Below, in pieces: positions 36,701 through 46,352 of a stretch of 64,000 nucleotides of DNA. Each line of letters begins with the position of its first letter. The first letter of the stretch is position 1. The stretch spans positions 124,001-188,000 of the forward strand of contig NZ_LBMU02000023.1 of assembly GCF_001005085.2 (NCBI RefSeq), written 5' to 3'. Position numbers and translations under genes: made by a program. The notes under the pieces are model-generated. The model ran no database searches and was not told the DNA's origin. It saw only the letters and a program-made list of their open reading frames with translations. The DNA comes from Streptomyces humi (GTDB lineage Bacteria > Actinomycetota > Actinomycetes > Streptomycetales > Streptomycetaceae).

Positions 36701-37556
36701 CCCGTCCGGCTCGCCGATGGCCCCGCCGCGCTCCTTCCTCTGGTCCCGGCGGATCTTCCTCACGCTGCTCACCGGGTTCGTGCTGGTCCCCGTGTACGTG
36801 ATGGTCTCCAGCTCGCTGAAGCCCCTCGCGGACGTCACCGGCAAGTTCCGCTGGCTGCCCAGCGGTCTGACCATCCGCCCGTACATCGACATCTGGTCGA
36901 CGGTCCCGCTCGCGAAGTACTTCGTGAACTCGCTGATCGTGTCGGTCGCGGCGACGGTCTGCTCGGTGGTCGTCGCGGTCTTCGCCGCCTACGCGGTCAG
37001 CCGCTACGACTTCCGCGGCAAGCGGGTCTTCACGGTCACCGTGCTCTCCACCCAGATGTTCCCGGGCATCCTCTTCCTGCTCCCGCTGTTCCTGCTGTAC
37101 GTCAACATCGGCAACGCCACCGGCATCGCCCTGTTCGGCTCGCGCGGCGGACTGATCCTGACGTACCTGACGTTCTCGCTGCCGTTCTCGATCTGGATGC
37201 TCATCGGGTATCTCGACTCCGTGCCGCGGGACCTGGACGAGGCGGCACTGGTGGACGGCTGCGGCCCGCTCGGCGCGCTGTTCCGGATCGTGGTCCCGGC
37301 CGCGATCCCGGGCATCGTCGCGGTCGCCGTCTACGCCTTCATGACCGCCTGGGGCGAGGTCCTGTTCGCCTCCGTCATGACCAACGACACCACCCGCACC
37401 CTCGCCGTCGGCCTCCAGGGCTACTCCACGCTCAACGACGTGTACTGGAACCAGATCATGGCCGCTTCGCTGGTGGTGAGCGTTCCCGTCGTGGCCGGCT
37501 TCCTGCTGCTCCAGCGCTACCTCGTCGCCGGACTGACGGCCGGCGCCGTCAAGTGA
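36693..37556 (+). CDS. Sugar ABC transporter permease (MalG/CebG-like)
   Basis: 287 residues, six membrane segments, EAA loop [21 protein letters not shown] followed by G. The start overlaps the MalF-like stop (ATGTCTAG), so the two subunits are translationally coupled, as expected for a 1:1 heterodimer. The C terminus ends in [13 protein letters not shown], a common ending in this family. It is followed after 34 bases by the GH1 gene. Confidence 0.9.
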   Translation: MSSPSGSPMAPPRSFLWSRRIFLTLLTGFVLVPVYVMVSSSLKPLADVTGKFRWLPSGLTIRPYIDIWSTVPLAKYFVNSLIVSVAATVCSVVVAVFAAYAVSRYDFRGKRVFTVTVLSTQMFPGILFLLPLFLLYVNIGNATGIALFGSRGGLILTYLTFSLPFSIWMLIGYLDSVPRDLDEAALVDGCGPLGALFRIVVPAAIPGIVAVAVYAFMTAWGEVLFASVMTNDTTRTLAVGLQGYSTLNDVYWNQIMAASLVVSVPVVAGFLLLQRYLVAGLTAGAVK

Positions 37557-37590
37557 ATCCGCCTCGACAGCCAGTTCCGAAAGGACTTAC

Positions 37591-38949
<1,359 letters not shown>

Positions 38950-39032
38950 CCAGGACCGGGCCGCCGTCCGGCCCGGCACGACCGCGGTGGGCGCGGTCCA
39001 GGGGAGTTCCGCGCCCACCGCCCACCCGACTG

Positions 39033-39090
39033 TCATGCGTACGAGCAACAGGCACGGAGACCAATCTGTCATGTACGCGACATGTGCATG
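39033..39090 (+). promoter_or_regulatory. CATG/GTAC repeats before the laminarinase gene
   Basis: CATGT-ACGCG-ACATG (39070-39084) is a perfect 5-5-5 inverted repeat. CTGTCATGCGTACG-like and CATGACGTAC-like copies occur around 39030-39043 and 39085-39096. They fall in the 179-base gap between the GH1 and GH16 genes, suggesting that the laminarinase has its own regulated promoter. Confidence 0.4.
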
Positions 39091-39128
39091 ACGTACCTGA
39101 AGGCACCGCCGACGCTCAGGAGACCCGC

Positions 39129-41003
39129 ATGCGATCCCGTATCCCCCGTACCCTCATGGCCGCCCTCGCGACGGCCGCCCTGCTGACCTCGGGCGTCAGC
39201 GCCCTGGCCGCACCCGCTTCCGCCGCCACCGCCGCCGCCTGGGACACCGACCGGGCCGGCGCCGCCTACGCCGCGAACCCGGCCGCCGTCACCGCCTCCG
39301 GCTCCGAGAACCCCGGCACCACCCCGGGCCTGGCCTTCGACGGCAACGGCGCGACCCGCTGGTCCAGCGACTTCGCCGACGGCGCCTGGATCCGCGTCGA
39401 CCTCGGCACCACGATCCGCATCGACAGCGTGGTGCTCGACTGGGAGGCCGCGTACGGCAAGAAGTACGTCCTCGAGGCCTCGAGGAACGGCACCGACTGG
39501 ACGCCCTTCTACACCGAGACCGACGGCACCGGCGGCTCGGTCACCGCGCACACCTACCCGCAGGAAGTCACCGGCCGCTACGTCCGGATGCGCGGCATCC
39601 AGCGCGCCACGCCCTACGGCTACTCGCTCTGGAACTTCAAGGTCTACGGGGGCGAACCGGCCCAGGCGTCCTCGACGGTCACCAACCTCGCCCTGAACCA
39701 CCCCGCGTACTCCGACTACTACCAGCACGCGGGCAATTCACCGGCGTTCGCCACCGACGGCGGCCGGCCCGCCGACCTGAAGGGCGACTCCACACGCTGG
39801 TCTAGCGACTGGAACGCCGACCGCTGGATCTCGGTCGACCTCGGCGCCACCGCGACCATCTCCTCGGTCGACCTGTACTGGGAGTCGGCGTACGCCGTCG
39901 ACTACCTGCTCCAGGTCTCCGACGACAACGTCAACTGGCGCACCGTGTACGAACCTTCGGCCGCCGACATCGCCGCCCGCCGTGCGAACGTGGCCTCCCC
40001 CTCGGACGCGGCGGGCCGCCACGACACCGTCACCCTGCCCTCCCCGGCGACCGGCCGCTACGTCCGCATGCTCGGCAAGGAGCGCCGCAGCTTCTACAAC
40101 CCGGCCCCCTACACGGCCCAGTTCGGCTACTCCCTCTACGAGTTCCAGGTCTGGGGCACCGGCGGCAGCGCCTCGGCGGCCTATCCGCCGCTGCCGGGTG
40201 ACCAGTCGGGCACCTACCGGACCACGTTCTTCGACGACTTCACCGGATCCACCCTCGACCGCTCCAAGTGGCGGGTGGTCCGCACCGGCACCGAGATGGG
40301 CCCGGTCAACGGCGAGTCCCAGGCGTACGTCGACTCCACGGACAACATCCGTACGCAGAACGGTGAGTTGCTGCTGAAGGCGAAGTACTGCAAGGGCTGC
40401 GCGCAGGCGGGCGGCGGCACCTACGACTTCACCTCCGGCCGCATCGACACCGACACCCACTTCGACTTCACGTACGGCCGCGTGAGCGCGCGCATGAAAC
40501 TCCCGGTCGGCGACGGGTTCTGGCCCGCGTTCTGGCTGCTCGGCAGCAACGTCGACGACCCGTCGGTCTCCTGGCCGGCCTCGGGCGAGACCGACATCAT
40601 GGAGAACATCGGCTACGACAACTGGACGAGCACCGCCCTGCACGGCCCCGGCTACTCCGCCGACGGGAACATCGGCGCCCGCCAGACCTTCCCGAACGGC
40701 GGCACGACCGACCAGTGGCACACGTACGCCGTCGAATGGACCCCCACGGCGATGCGCTTCTACGTCGACGACGCCCTCCTCCAGGAGACCACCCGCAACA
40801 AAGTGGAGTCGACCCGCGGCCAGTGGGTCTACGACCACAACCAGTACGTCATCCTCAACCTCGCCCTGGGCGGCGCGTACCCGGCCGGCTGGAACCAGGT
40901 CACCACCCCCTACTGGGGCCTGCCCCAGTCCAGCGTCGACAGGATCGCGGCCGGGGGAGTGCAGGCGGAGGTGGACTGGGTCCGCGTCGAGCAGAAGCGG
41001 TGA
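39129..41003 (+). CDS. Secreted GH16 endo-beta-1,3-glucanase (laminarinase) with two discoidin domains
   Basis: 624 residues. Signal peptide about 1-33 (ends ASA-AT). Two discoidin/CBM32-like F5/8C domains, each with the GNGATRWSSDF/DSTRWSSDW and YVRM strands (about 40-175 and 185-345), precede a GH16 beta-jelly roll (about 365-624). The catalytic ExDxxE motif is Glu487-Thr-Asp489-Ile-Met-Glu492 (GETDIMENIG). The position of the repeated domains at the N terminus contrasts with the C-terminal arrangement in the GH87 protein. It degrades beta-1,3-glucan of fungal or algal walls. ATG at 39129 with AGGAGA. Confidence 0.9.
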   Translation: MRSRIPRTLMAALATAALLTSGVSALAAPASAATAAAWDTDRAGAAYAANPAAVTASGSENPGTTPGLAFDGNGATRWSSDFADGAWIRVDLGTTIRIDSVVLDWEAAYGKKYVLEASRNGTDWTPFYTETDGTGGSVTAHTYPQEVTGRYVRMRGIQRATPYGYSLWNFKVYGGEPAQASSTVTNLALNHPAYSDYYQHAGNSPAFATDGGRPADLKGDSTRWSSDWNADRWISVDLGATATISSVDLYWESAYAVDYLLQVSDDNVNWRTVYEPSAADIAARRANVASPSDAAGRHDTVTLPSPATGRYVRMLGKERRSFYNPAPYTAQFGYSLYEFQVWGTGGSASAAYPPLPGDQSGTYRTTFFDDFTGSTLDRSKWRVVRTGTEMGPVNGESQAYVDSTDNIRTQNGELLLKAKYCKGCAQAGGGTYDFTSGRIDTDTHFDFTYGRVSARMKLPVGDGFWPAFWLLGSNVDDPSVSWPASGETDIMENIGYDNWTSTALHGPGYSADGNIGARQTFPNGGTTDQWHTYAVEWTPTAMRFYVDDALLQETTRNKVESTRGQWVYDHNQYVILNLALGGAYPAGWNQVTTPYWGLPQSSVDRIAAGGVQAEVDWVRVEQKR

Positions 41004-41048
41004 GGAACCGGGCGCGGGGGGAGCGGACCGCCTCGAAGGCTTAATGCA

Positions 41049-41054
41049 TATAGT
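41049..41054 (+). promoter_or_regulatory. -10 box TATAGT of the GNAT gene
   Basis: TATAGT lies six bases before the GTG at 41061 in an AT-rich patch (TTAATGCATATAGTGT). This favours leaderless transcription starting at or near that GTG. No clear -35 box. Confidence 0.5.
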
Positions 41055-41060
41055 GTGCAG

Positions 41061-41591
41061 GTGCGTGACTACTGCATCAGGGTGGCGACCCGCGACGACC
41101 TCGACGGCGCGCGGGCCGTCATGCTCGACACCGTCTACCGCGACTTCGGGACCGGGTACGTACCGCGGTGGCACGGGGACATCATCGATCCGGCCGCGGC
41201 CTACCTCGCCTCCCGCCGGCACACGCTGCTGGTCGCAGTCGACGGCGCCGGGCGGGTGGCCGCGACCGGCGCGCTCGACTCGCGGGGCCCCGCATACCCG
41301 CCGAATCCGCCGGAGTTGGCCGAGCGGTACCCGTCGGGGGAGACCGCGCAGGTGCGGCGGCTGTACGTGCGGCCGGAGAGCCGGCGGCGCGGAATCGCCC
41401 GTCGACTGGTCGCCGGACTCGTCGACTTCGCGGTCGCCGACGGGGGGTACCGGGCCGTGTACCTGCACACCGACCCCGCCGTGCCCGGCGCCGAGGCGTT
41501 CTGGCGCTCGCTCGGCGAGGTCGTGCTCGACGAGCGCGAGGGGCCGGGCGGTGGGCAGGGGATCGTGCACTTCGAGGTGCCGATGGGGTGA
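41061..41591 (+). CDS. GNAT family N-acetyltransferase
   Basis: 176 residues. GNAT fold with the acetyl-CoA-binding motif A as VRRLYVRPESRRRGIARRLVAG (contains R-x-x-G-I-A), then VYLHTDPAVPGAEAFWRSLGE. Substrate unknown. I start it at the GTG 41061 because a TATAGT box ends six bases earlier, suggesting a leaderless message; an in-frame GTG at 41055 is the alternative. It ends 22 bases before the Zur box that controls the next gene. No link to its neighbours is evident. Confidence 0.85.
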   Translation: MRDYCIRVATRDDLDGARAVMLDTVYRDFGTGYVPRWHGDIIDPAAAYLASRRHTLLVAVDGAGRVAATGALDSRGPAYPPNPPELAERYPSGETAQVRRLYVRPESRRRGIARRLVAGLVDFAVADGGYRAVYLHTDPAVPGAEAFWRSLGEVVLDEREGPGGGQGIVHFEVPMG

Positions 41592-41613
41592 GAGGTCGAG
41601 AGATGGGACCAGA

Positions 41614-41628
41614 TGAAAATGATTGTCA
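41614..41628 (+). promoter_or_regulatory. Zur box upstream of the SBP5 gene
   Basis: TGAAAATGATTGTCA is a 15-bp near-palindrome that fits the Streptomyces Zur consensus (TGAAAATGATTTTCA) at all but one position. It lies a few bases upstream of a -10-like TAGTGT (41631-41636), in the place where a repressor would block polymerase. Predicts expression under zinc starvation. Confidence 0.75.
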
Positions 41629-41682
41629 TGTAGTGTGATGATCGTTCGCCGCCCGCGCCCGTACCGCACCGAACCGAGGAAC

Positions 41683-43194
41683 ATGTCACTCCCGCGCCCC
41701 CCGTGCCGTCCCCGGCTGCTCGCCGCACTCCTGCTCACCCCGCTCCTTACCGGCTGCTTCGCCGAATCCGGCGGCTCCCCGGCCACCGACGGCAAGGGCG
41801 ACGCGGGTTCCCGGCTCCGGGTCGCCCTCGCCTTCCCGCCCGCCGAGCGGCTCTCGCCCCACGGCGCCGACGCCACGATCCTCAGCCGGCTCGGCGTCAC
41901 CGAGGGCCTGACCGCGCTCGACGCCAACGGCACCGCCGCGCCCGCGCTCGCCGAGTCCTGGCGCCGGGCGGGGCCGCGCAGTTGGGTGTTCACCCTGCGC
42001 GAGGCCGAGTTCCAGGACGGCACCGACGTCACCCCGGCCGCCGTCGCCGCCGCCCTCACCCACGCCACGCGGGCCAGGCCCGCCCCGGCCGCCCTGACCG
42101 GCGTCACCCTCACCGCCGCACCCGAGGGCGACCGCGCGGTGCGCGTCACCACCGGCGCGGCCGACCCCGTACTGCCGCTGCGGCTGTCCAGCCCCGGTCT
42201 CGCCGTCCTGTCCGCCGCCGCGTACGGCAAGGACGGCACCGTCGACCCCGTCGGCACCGGCACCGGCCCCTTCGAACTCACCGAGGTCACCGGCGCCACG
42301 GCCGCCACCCTCGACCGGTACGACGACTACTGGGGCGGCCGGGCCCAGGCCGCCGGTATCGACGTCCGCTTCGTCGCCGACGGCACCGCCCGCGCCAACG
42401 CCCTGCGCACCGGCGACGCCGACATCGCCGAGGCCGTCCCGGTGGCCCAGGCCGCCGCCCTGGCCGCGGACACCCGGCGCGAGACCGCCACCACCCGCAC
42501 CACCAGCCTCCTCCTCAACTCCGGTACCGGCCCCTTCGAGAGCCCCGGACTGCGCGCCGCCGCCCGTGAAGCCGTCGACACCTCCGCTCTCGCCCAGGGC
42601 GTCTACGAGGGCCACGCCGACACCGGTGCCGGGATCTACGGGCCCGCCGTGACCTGGGCTGCGGCCGAGCGGGTCCGGCCCGTGGGGCGCGCCCGGGCGA
42701 AGCGGCCCGACGGCACCGCCGTCACCCTCGCCACCTACGACAACCGGCCCGAACTCCCCGAGGTCGCCCAGGTGCTGAAGCAGCAGCTGGAGAAGGCCGG
42801 GTTCACCGTCAGGCTGGTCGTACGCGACTACTCGCGGCTGGAGAGCGACGCCCTCGCCGGGAAGTTCGACGCGTTCGTCCTCGCCCGCAACACCCTCGTC
42901 GACACCGGTGACCCGGTCGCCGTCCTCGCCTCCGACTACACCTGCGACGGCGGCTACAACCTCGCCCGGCTGTGCGACACCGGCGTCGACCGCGCCGTCG
43001 CGAGGGCCGAGGCCACCGCCGACACCGGTGAGCGGCGGGCCGCGGCGCTGGCCGCCGAAGCCGGGATCCTCGGGACCGATGCCGTCGTACCCCTGGTCCA
43101 CCAACGCGTGATCACCGGCGTGGGCGCCGGGGTGAAGGGCGTGCGCCTGGACCCGTACGAGCGTGTCCTCGTCGGCACCGGCACGCGGCGCTGA
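41683..43194 (+). CDS. SBP5 (peptide/nickel-type) ABC substrate-binding lipoprotein under Zur control
   Basis: 503 residues. Lipoprotein signal with lipobox LTGC (MSLPRPPCRPRLLAALLLTPLLTGC). Family 5 solute-binding protein layout: GVTEGLTALDANGTAAPALAESW, VFTLREAEFQDGTDVTPAAVAAAL, GTGPFELTEV, a hinge around LATYDNRPELPEVAQVLKQQLEKAGF, and GVKGVRLDPYERV at the end. SBP5 proteins bind peptides, nickel chelates or metallophores such as staphylopine. The upstream Zur box makes a zinc-complex or zincophore ligand the best guess. The ATG at 41683 follows GAGGAAC; an ATG at 41638 would add an untypical N terminus ahead of the lipoprotein signal. The permease gene starts three bases after the stop. 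Confidence 0.85.
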   Translation: MSLPRPPCRPRLLAALLLTPLLTGCFAESGGSPATDGKGDAGSRLRVALAFPPAERLSPHGADATILSRLGVTEGLTALDANGTAAPALAESWRRAGPRSWVFTLREAEFQDGTDVTPAAVAAALTHATRARPAPAALTGVTLTAAPEGDRAVRVTTGAADPVLPLRLSSPGLAVLSAAAYGKDGTVDPVGTGTGPFELTEVTGATAATLDRYDDYWGGRAQAAGIDVRFVADGTARANALRTGDADIAEAVPVAQAAALAADTRRETATTRTTSLLLNSGTGPFESPGLRAAAREAVDTSALAQGVYEGHADTGAGIYGPAVTWAAAERVRPVGRARAKRPDGTAVTLATYDNRPELPEVAQVLKQQLEKAGFTVRLVVRDYSRLESDALAGKFDAFVLARNTLVDTGDPVAVLASDYTCDGGYNLARLCDTGVDRAVARAEATADTGERRAAALAAEAGILGTDAVVPLVHQRVITGVGAGVKGVRLDPYERVLVGTGTRR

Positions 43195-43197
43195 CCC

Positions 43198-44916
43198 GTG
43201 CCGACCCTGCTGTGGCGAGCCGTGCTCGCGGCCGGCCTGGTGTGCGGGATCGGGGTGCTGCCCTGGCTCGCGCACACCGACCCCGCGCTGACCGTCCTCA
43301 GGGCACGCTCCCAGGACCGCGACCCCGCGCCCGAGGTGCTCGCCGACATACGCGACCGACTCGGCCTGGACAAAGGGCCGTTCCACCTCCTCGCCGAATG
43401 GGCGGGCGGTCTGCTGCGAGGCGACGCCGGACGGTCGTGGATCTCCGGCGGAGAGGTGACCCCTGCCGTGCTCCAGGCGCTCGGCGCCTCCCTGCTGCTG
43501 ATGACGGTCGCCCTCGTGACCGCCGTCTGCACCGCCGGCCTGGTGTGCGCCCGCACCCTGAGATCGGGCGGCGCCCGCCGCTCCGGCGGCACCGGATCCG
43601 CGATGCTCGCCGCGCTGCCCGAGTTCCTCACCGCCTCCGTCCTCGCCACCGTCGTCGGCGTCCAGCTCGGCTGGCTGCCCGCCCTCGGCTGGTACGGCCC
43701 CCGCTGGACCGTGCTGCCCGCACTCGCCCTCGGCCTGCCCGCCGGCGCCGTCCTCGGCCGGCTCCTCGACGACCTGCTGCCCGGCGCCTTCGCCGAACCC
43801 TGGGCACGGGCCGCGGCCGCCCGCGGCCTGCCCCCGCACCGCGTCGCCCGCCAGGCACTGCGACGCTGCGTCCCCGGACTCCTGCCCAACGCGGGCCTGT
43901 TCGTCGTCGGTCTCACCGGCGGTGCCGTCGCCGTGGAACAGATCTTCGACGTCCCGGGACTCGGCCGCACCACCCTCCAGGCCGCCCTCGCCCAGGACCT
44001 GCCCGTCCTCCAGGCGGGCACCCTGGCCCTGCTGCTGCTCGCCGCGGCCGCCGCTCTCGCCACCCGCGCGCTGGTACGACTGCTCGTCGGCCCCGCCCTG
44101 AACGACCGAGCGCTGCCCGCGCCGCACCGGACCGCCCCGCCCGCCCGCCGGGCCACCCCGCTCGTCCTGGCCTCCGTACTGCTCACGGTCGTCGCCTCCG
44201 GACTGCCCCGCGACCCCCTCGCCCTCGACACCACCGAGCGGCTTCGACCGCCCTCCCCGGCGCACCCGTTCGGCACCGACGCGCTCGGCCGCGATCTGCT
44301 CGCCCGGGTCGCGCACGGCGCCCTCGACACCCTGCTGCTCGCCCTCGCGATCAGCGCCGGCGCCCTGTTCGCCGGCGTGCTCCTCGGGCTGCTGCCCCGG
44401 CTCTCCGGACCGCTCGTCGACACCGTCAACGCCGTGCCGCCGGTACTGGCCGCCCTGCTGGTCACGGCGGTCGCCGGCGGGGGGCCGCGGACCCCCGCCC
44501 TCGCCGTCGCCGCGGTGGCCTGGGCACCCCTGGCCGCCCACACCTCCGCGCTGCTCCGGCAGGAACGCGCCACCCTCCATCTCACCGCCACCGCCGCCCT
44601 GGGCGCCGGCCGCGGGTACCTGCTCCACCACGAACTGCTGCCGGCCGTGGTGCCGCCCGTCGTCCGGCACGCGCTGCTGCGGCTGCCCGGCGTCGCACTC
44701 GCCCTCGCCTCGCTCGGTTTCCTCGGCCTGGGTGCCCAGCCGCCGTCCCCGGAATGGGGCCGGCTCCTCGCCGAGAACCAGCCGTACGCCGAACGCGCCC
44801 CCTGGGCGGTCCTCGCCCCCGCCGCCGTGCTCGCCCTGCTGGGCGCGCTGGCCGTGACCGCGTCGACCGCGGGCACCGGGCGGACACGGAAGCCGAGGAA
44901 GCCGAGGCCGGTGTGA
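43198..44916 (+). CDS. Fused DppB-DppC-type ABC permease
   Basis: 572 residues, two permease halves in one chain. The N half has the DppB-like FLTASVLATVVGVQLGWLPALGWYG and EAA-type AAARGLPPHRVARQALRRCVPGLLPN with VEQIFDVPGLGRTTLQAAL. The C half has HPFGTDALGRDLLARVAHGA and GAGRGYLLHHELLPAVVPPVV, the DppC signatures. Normally these are two separate subunits, so this is a genuine fusion. No ATPase gene accompanies it within this window. GTG start at 43198, three bases after the binding protein. The stop TGA (44914-44916) is the first rung of the 26-bp repeat ladder leading to the MFS gene. Confidence 0.88.
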   Translation: MPTLLWRAVLAAGLVCGIGVLPWLAHTDPALTVLRARSQDRDPAPEVLADIRDRLGLDKGPFHLLAEWAGGLLRGDAGRSWISGGEVTPAVLQALGASLLLMTVALVTAVCTAGLVCARTLRSGGARRSGGTGSAMLAALPEFLTASVLATVVGVQLGWLPALGWYGPRWTVLPALALGLPAGAVLGRLLDDLLPGAFAEPWARAAAARGLPPHRVARQALRRCVPGLLPNAGLFVVGLTGGAVAVEQIFDVPGLGRTTLQAALAQDLPVLQAGTLALLLLAAAAALATRALVRLLVGPALNDRALPAPHRTAPPARRATPLVLASVLLTVVASGLPRDPLALDTTERLRPPSPAHPFGTDALGRDLLARVAHGALDTLLLALAISAGALFAGVLLGLLPRLSGPLVDTVNAVPPVLAALLVTAVAGGGPRTPALAVAAVAWAPLAAHTSALLRQERATLHLTATAALGAGRGYLLHHELLPAVVPPVVRHALLRLPGVALALASLGFLGLGAQPPSPEWGRLLAENQPYAERAPWAVLAPAAVLALLGALAVTASTAGTGRTRKPRKPRPV

Positions 44917-45020
44917 ACCCGAGGAAGCCGAGGCCGGTGTGAACCCGAGGAAGCCGAGGCCGGTGTGACCCCGAGGAAGCCGAGGCCGGTGTGACCCCGA
45001 GGAAGCCGAGGTCGGTGTGA
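44895..45020 (+). repeat. 26-bp repeat forming a ladder of coupled stop/start mini-ORFs
   Basis: Five copies (last truncated to 22 bases) of a 26-bp unit beginning GAGGAAGCCGAGG and containing GGTGTGA. GTG codons at 44913, 44939, 44965, 44991 and 45017 each overlap a TGA by the GTGA pattern. The first TGA ends the permease gene, and each following GTG reads nine codons (V-N/T-P-R-K-P-R-P/S-V) to the next TGA. Nine codons plus a stop minus four overlapping bases equals 26, exactly the repeat period. The last GTG starts the MFS gene. Each unit also carries its own GAGG ribosome site. Ribosomes could pass along by re-initiation. Confidence 0.9.
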
Positions 45021-46231
45021 CGCCACTGCTGCGGCTGCTGATCCTCACCCAACTCGCCTTCAACGTCGGCTTCTTCGCCGTGCTCCCGTTCCTCGCCGCG
45101 CACCTCGGGCAGGCGATCGGGATGGCCGGGTGGCTGGTCGGACTGGTCCTCGGGCTGCGCACGTTCAGCCAGCAGGGGCTGTTCGTGGTCGGCGGGGCGC
45201 TGACCGACCGGTACGGGGTGCGGCCCGTCGTGCTCACCGGCTGCGTGCTGCGGATCGCCGGGTTCGGCTGGCTCGGATACGCCGAACGGACCTGGGCGGT
45301 GATCGGGTCGGTGCTGCTGACCGGGTTCGCGGCGGCGCTGTTCTCGCCCGCGGTGGAGTCCGAGGTGGCCCGGCAGGCCGTGCTCCGCGAGGAGGCGGGC
45401 GGCGGACCGCGCACCCGGGTCCTCGCCCTGTTCACCGTCGCCGGACAGGCGGGCGCGTTCGTCGGGCCGCTGCTGGGCGCGCTGTTGCTGGCCGTGGATT
45501 TCCGCGCGGTGTGCCTGGCCGGGGCCGGCGTCTTCGTCGTGGTCCTCGCCGGGCACGCGCTGCTCCTCCCGCGTCGCGTGCCCGGCCGCCGGCAGGTCCG
45601 GGTCCGGGGCGGCACGCGTGACCTGGTGCGCAACCGGGCCTTCCTCGGGCTGTGTTGCGGATACGGCGCCTGCCTGCTCGCCTACAACCAGCTCTACCTC
45701 GCCCTGCCCGCCGAGGTGGCGCGGGCCACCGGTTCGCAGACGGCGCTCGCCTGGCTGTTCGCGCTGTCCTCGGCGCTGGTCGTCACCGCACAGTTGCCCG
45801 TCACCCGCTGGGCGGGGGAGCGGCTGGCACCGCGCCGGTCCATGACGGCCGGGCTGCTGCTGACCGCCGCCGGGTTCACCGTGGTCGCGGCGGCCCGGCC
45901 GGCCGATGTCAGGGGCGTCGCCGGACTGCTGCCCGCCGCCGTGCTGGTCGTCCTGCTCACCCTCGGCCAGATGCTGGTCGCCCCCGTCGCCCGGGCCTGG
46001 GTCCCCGACCTGGCCGCGGACGGGCGGCTCGGCCTCTACACGGGTGCCCTCTCCTCCGTCTCCGGGCTGATCGTCCTGCTCGGCAGCGCGGGGACCGGCA
46101 CGCTGCTGGACGCGGGGTGGCTCCCGCCGGCCTTGCCGTGGCTGGTGCCGGCCGGGATGACCGCCGTGGCGGTGCTGGTGTTGCCGAGACGGGAGGGGAG
46201 GCGGTCGCGGCCCGCTCCCGGGTGCGGCTGA
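45017..46231 (+). CDS. MFS transporter, last gene of the Zur-controlled set
   Basis: 404 residues with about twelve hydrophobic segments, the MFS loop motif DRYGVRPVVLTG and the segment GQAGAFVGPLLGALLL. It could export a metallophore or import a related compound; opine-metallophore clusters typically pair an SBP5/DppBC-type importer with an MFS exporter, which fits the gene set, but no metallophore synthesis genes (nicotianamine-like synthase, opine dehydrogenase) are here. The GTG at 45017 is the last rung of the repeat ladder and overlaps the preceding mini-ORF by four bases, so its translation depends on coupling through the repeats. Function inferred from context only. Confidence 0.8.
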   Translation: MTPLLRLLILTQLAFNVGFFAVLPFLAAHLGQAIGMAGWLVGLVLGLRTFSQQGLFVVGGALTDRYGVRPVVLTGCVLRIAGFGWLGYAERTWAVIGSVLLTGFAAALFSPAVESEVARQAVLREEAGGGPRTRVLALFTVAGQAGAFVGPLLGALLLAVDFRAVCLAGAGVFVVVLAGHALLLPRRVPGRRQVRVRGGTRDLVRNRAFLGLCCGYGACLLAYNQLYLALPAEVARATGSQTALAWLFALSSALVVTAQLPVTRWAGERLAPRRSMTAGLLLTAAGFTVVAAARPADVRGVAGLLPAAVLVVLLTLGQMLVAPVARAWVPDLAADGRLGLYTGALSSVSGLIVLLGSAGTGTLLDAGWLPPALPWLVPAGMTAVAVLVLPRREGRRSRPAPGCG

Positions 46232-46352
46232 GCGGGGGCCGGTCGCGCGGTTCCCCGCGCCCCTGAGAGGGCGGCTCACCCCGCGTCGCCCTCGTGACTG
46301 AACCTGGTGTCCGCGCCACGCGTACCTCTCCACCGTGGGAGGATCGCTCACC

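Noticed and set aside
41638..41682. ATG at 41638 as the start of the SBP5 protein
   Set aside because: It would place an Arg/Pro-rich stretch before the lipoprotein signal; ATG at 41683 gives a proper signal with lipobox LTGC and has an upstream GAGGA.
44895..45020. Repeats as a CRISPR array
   Set aside because: The 26-bp units are directly adjacent without unique spacers and lie inside a gene junction.
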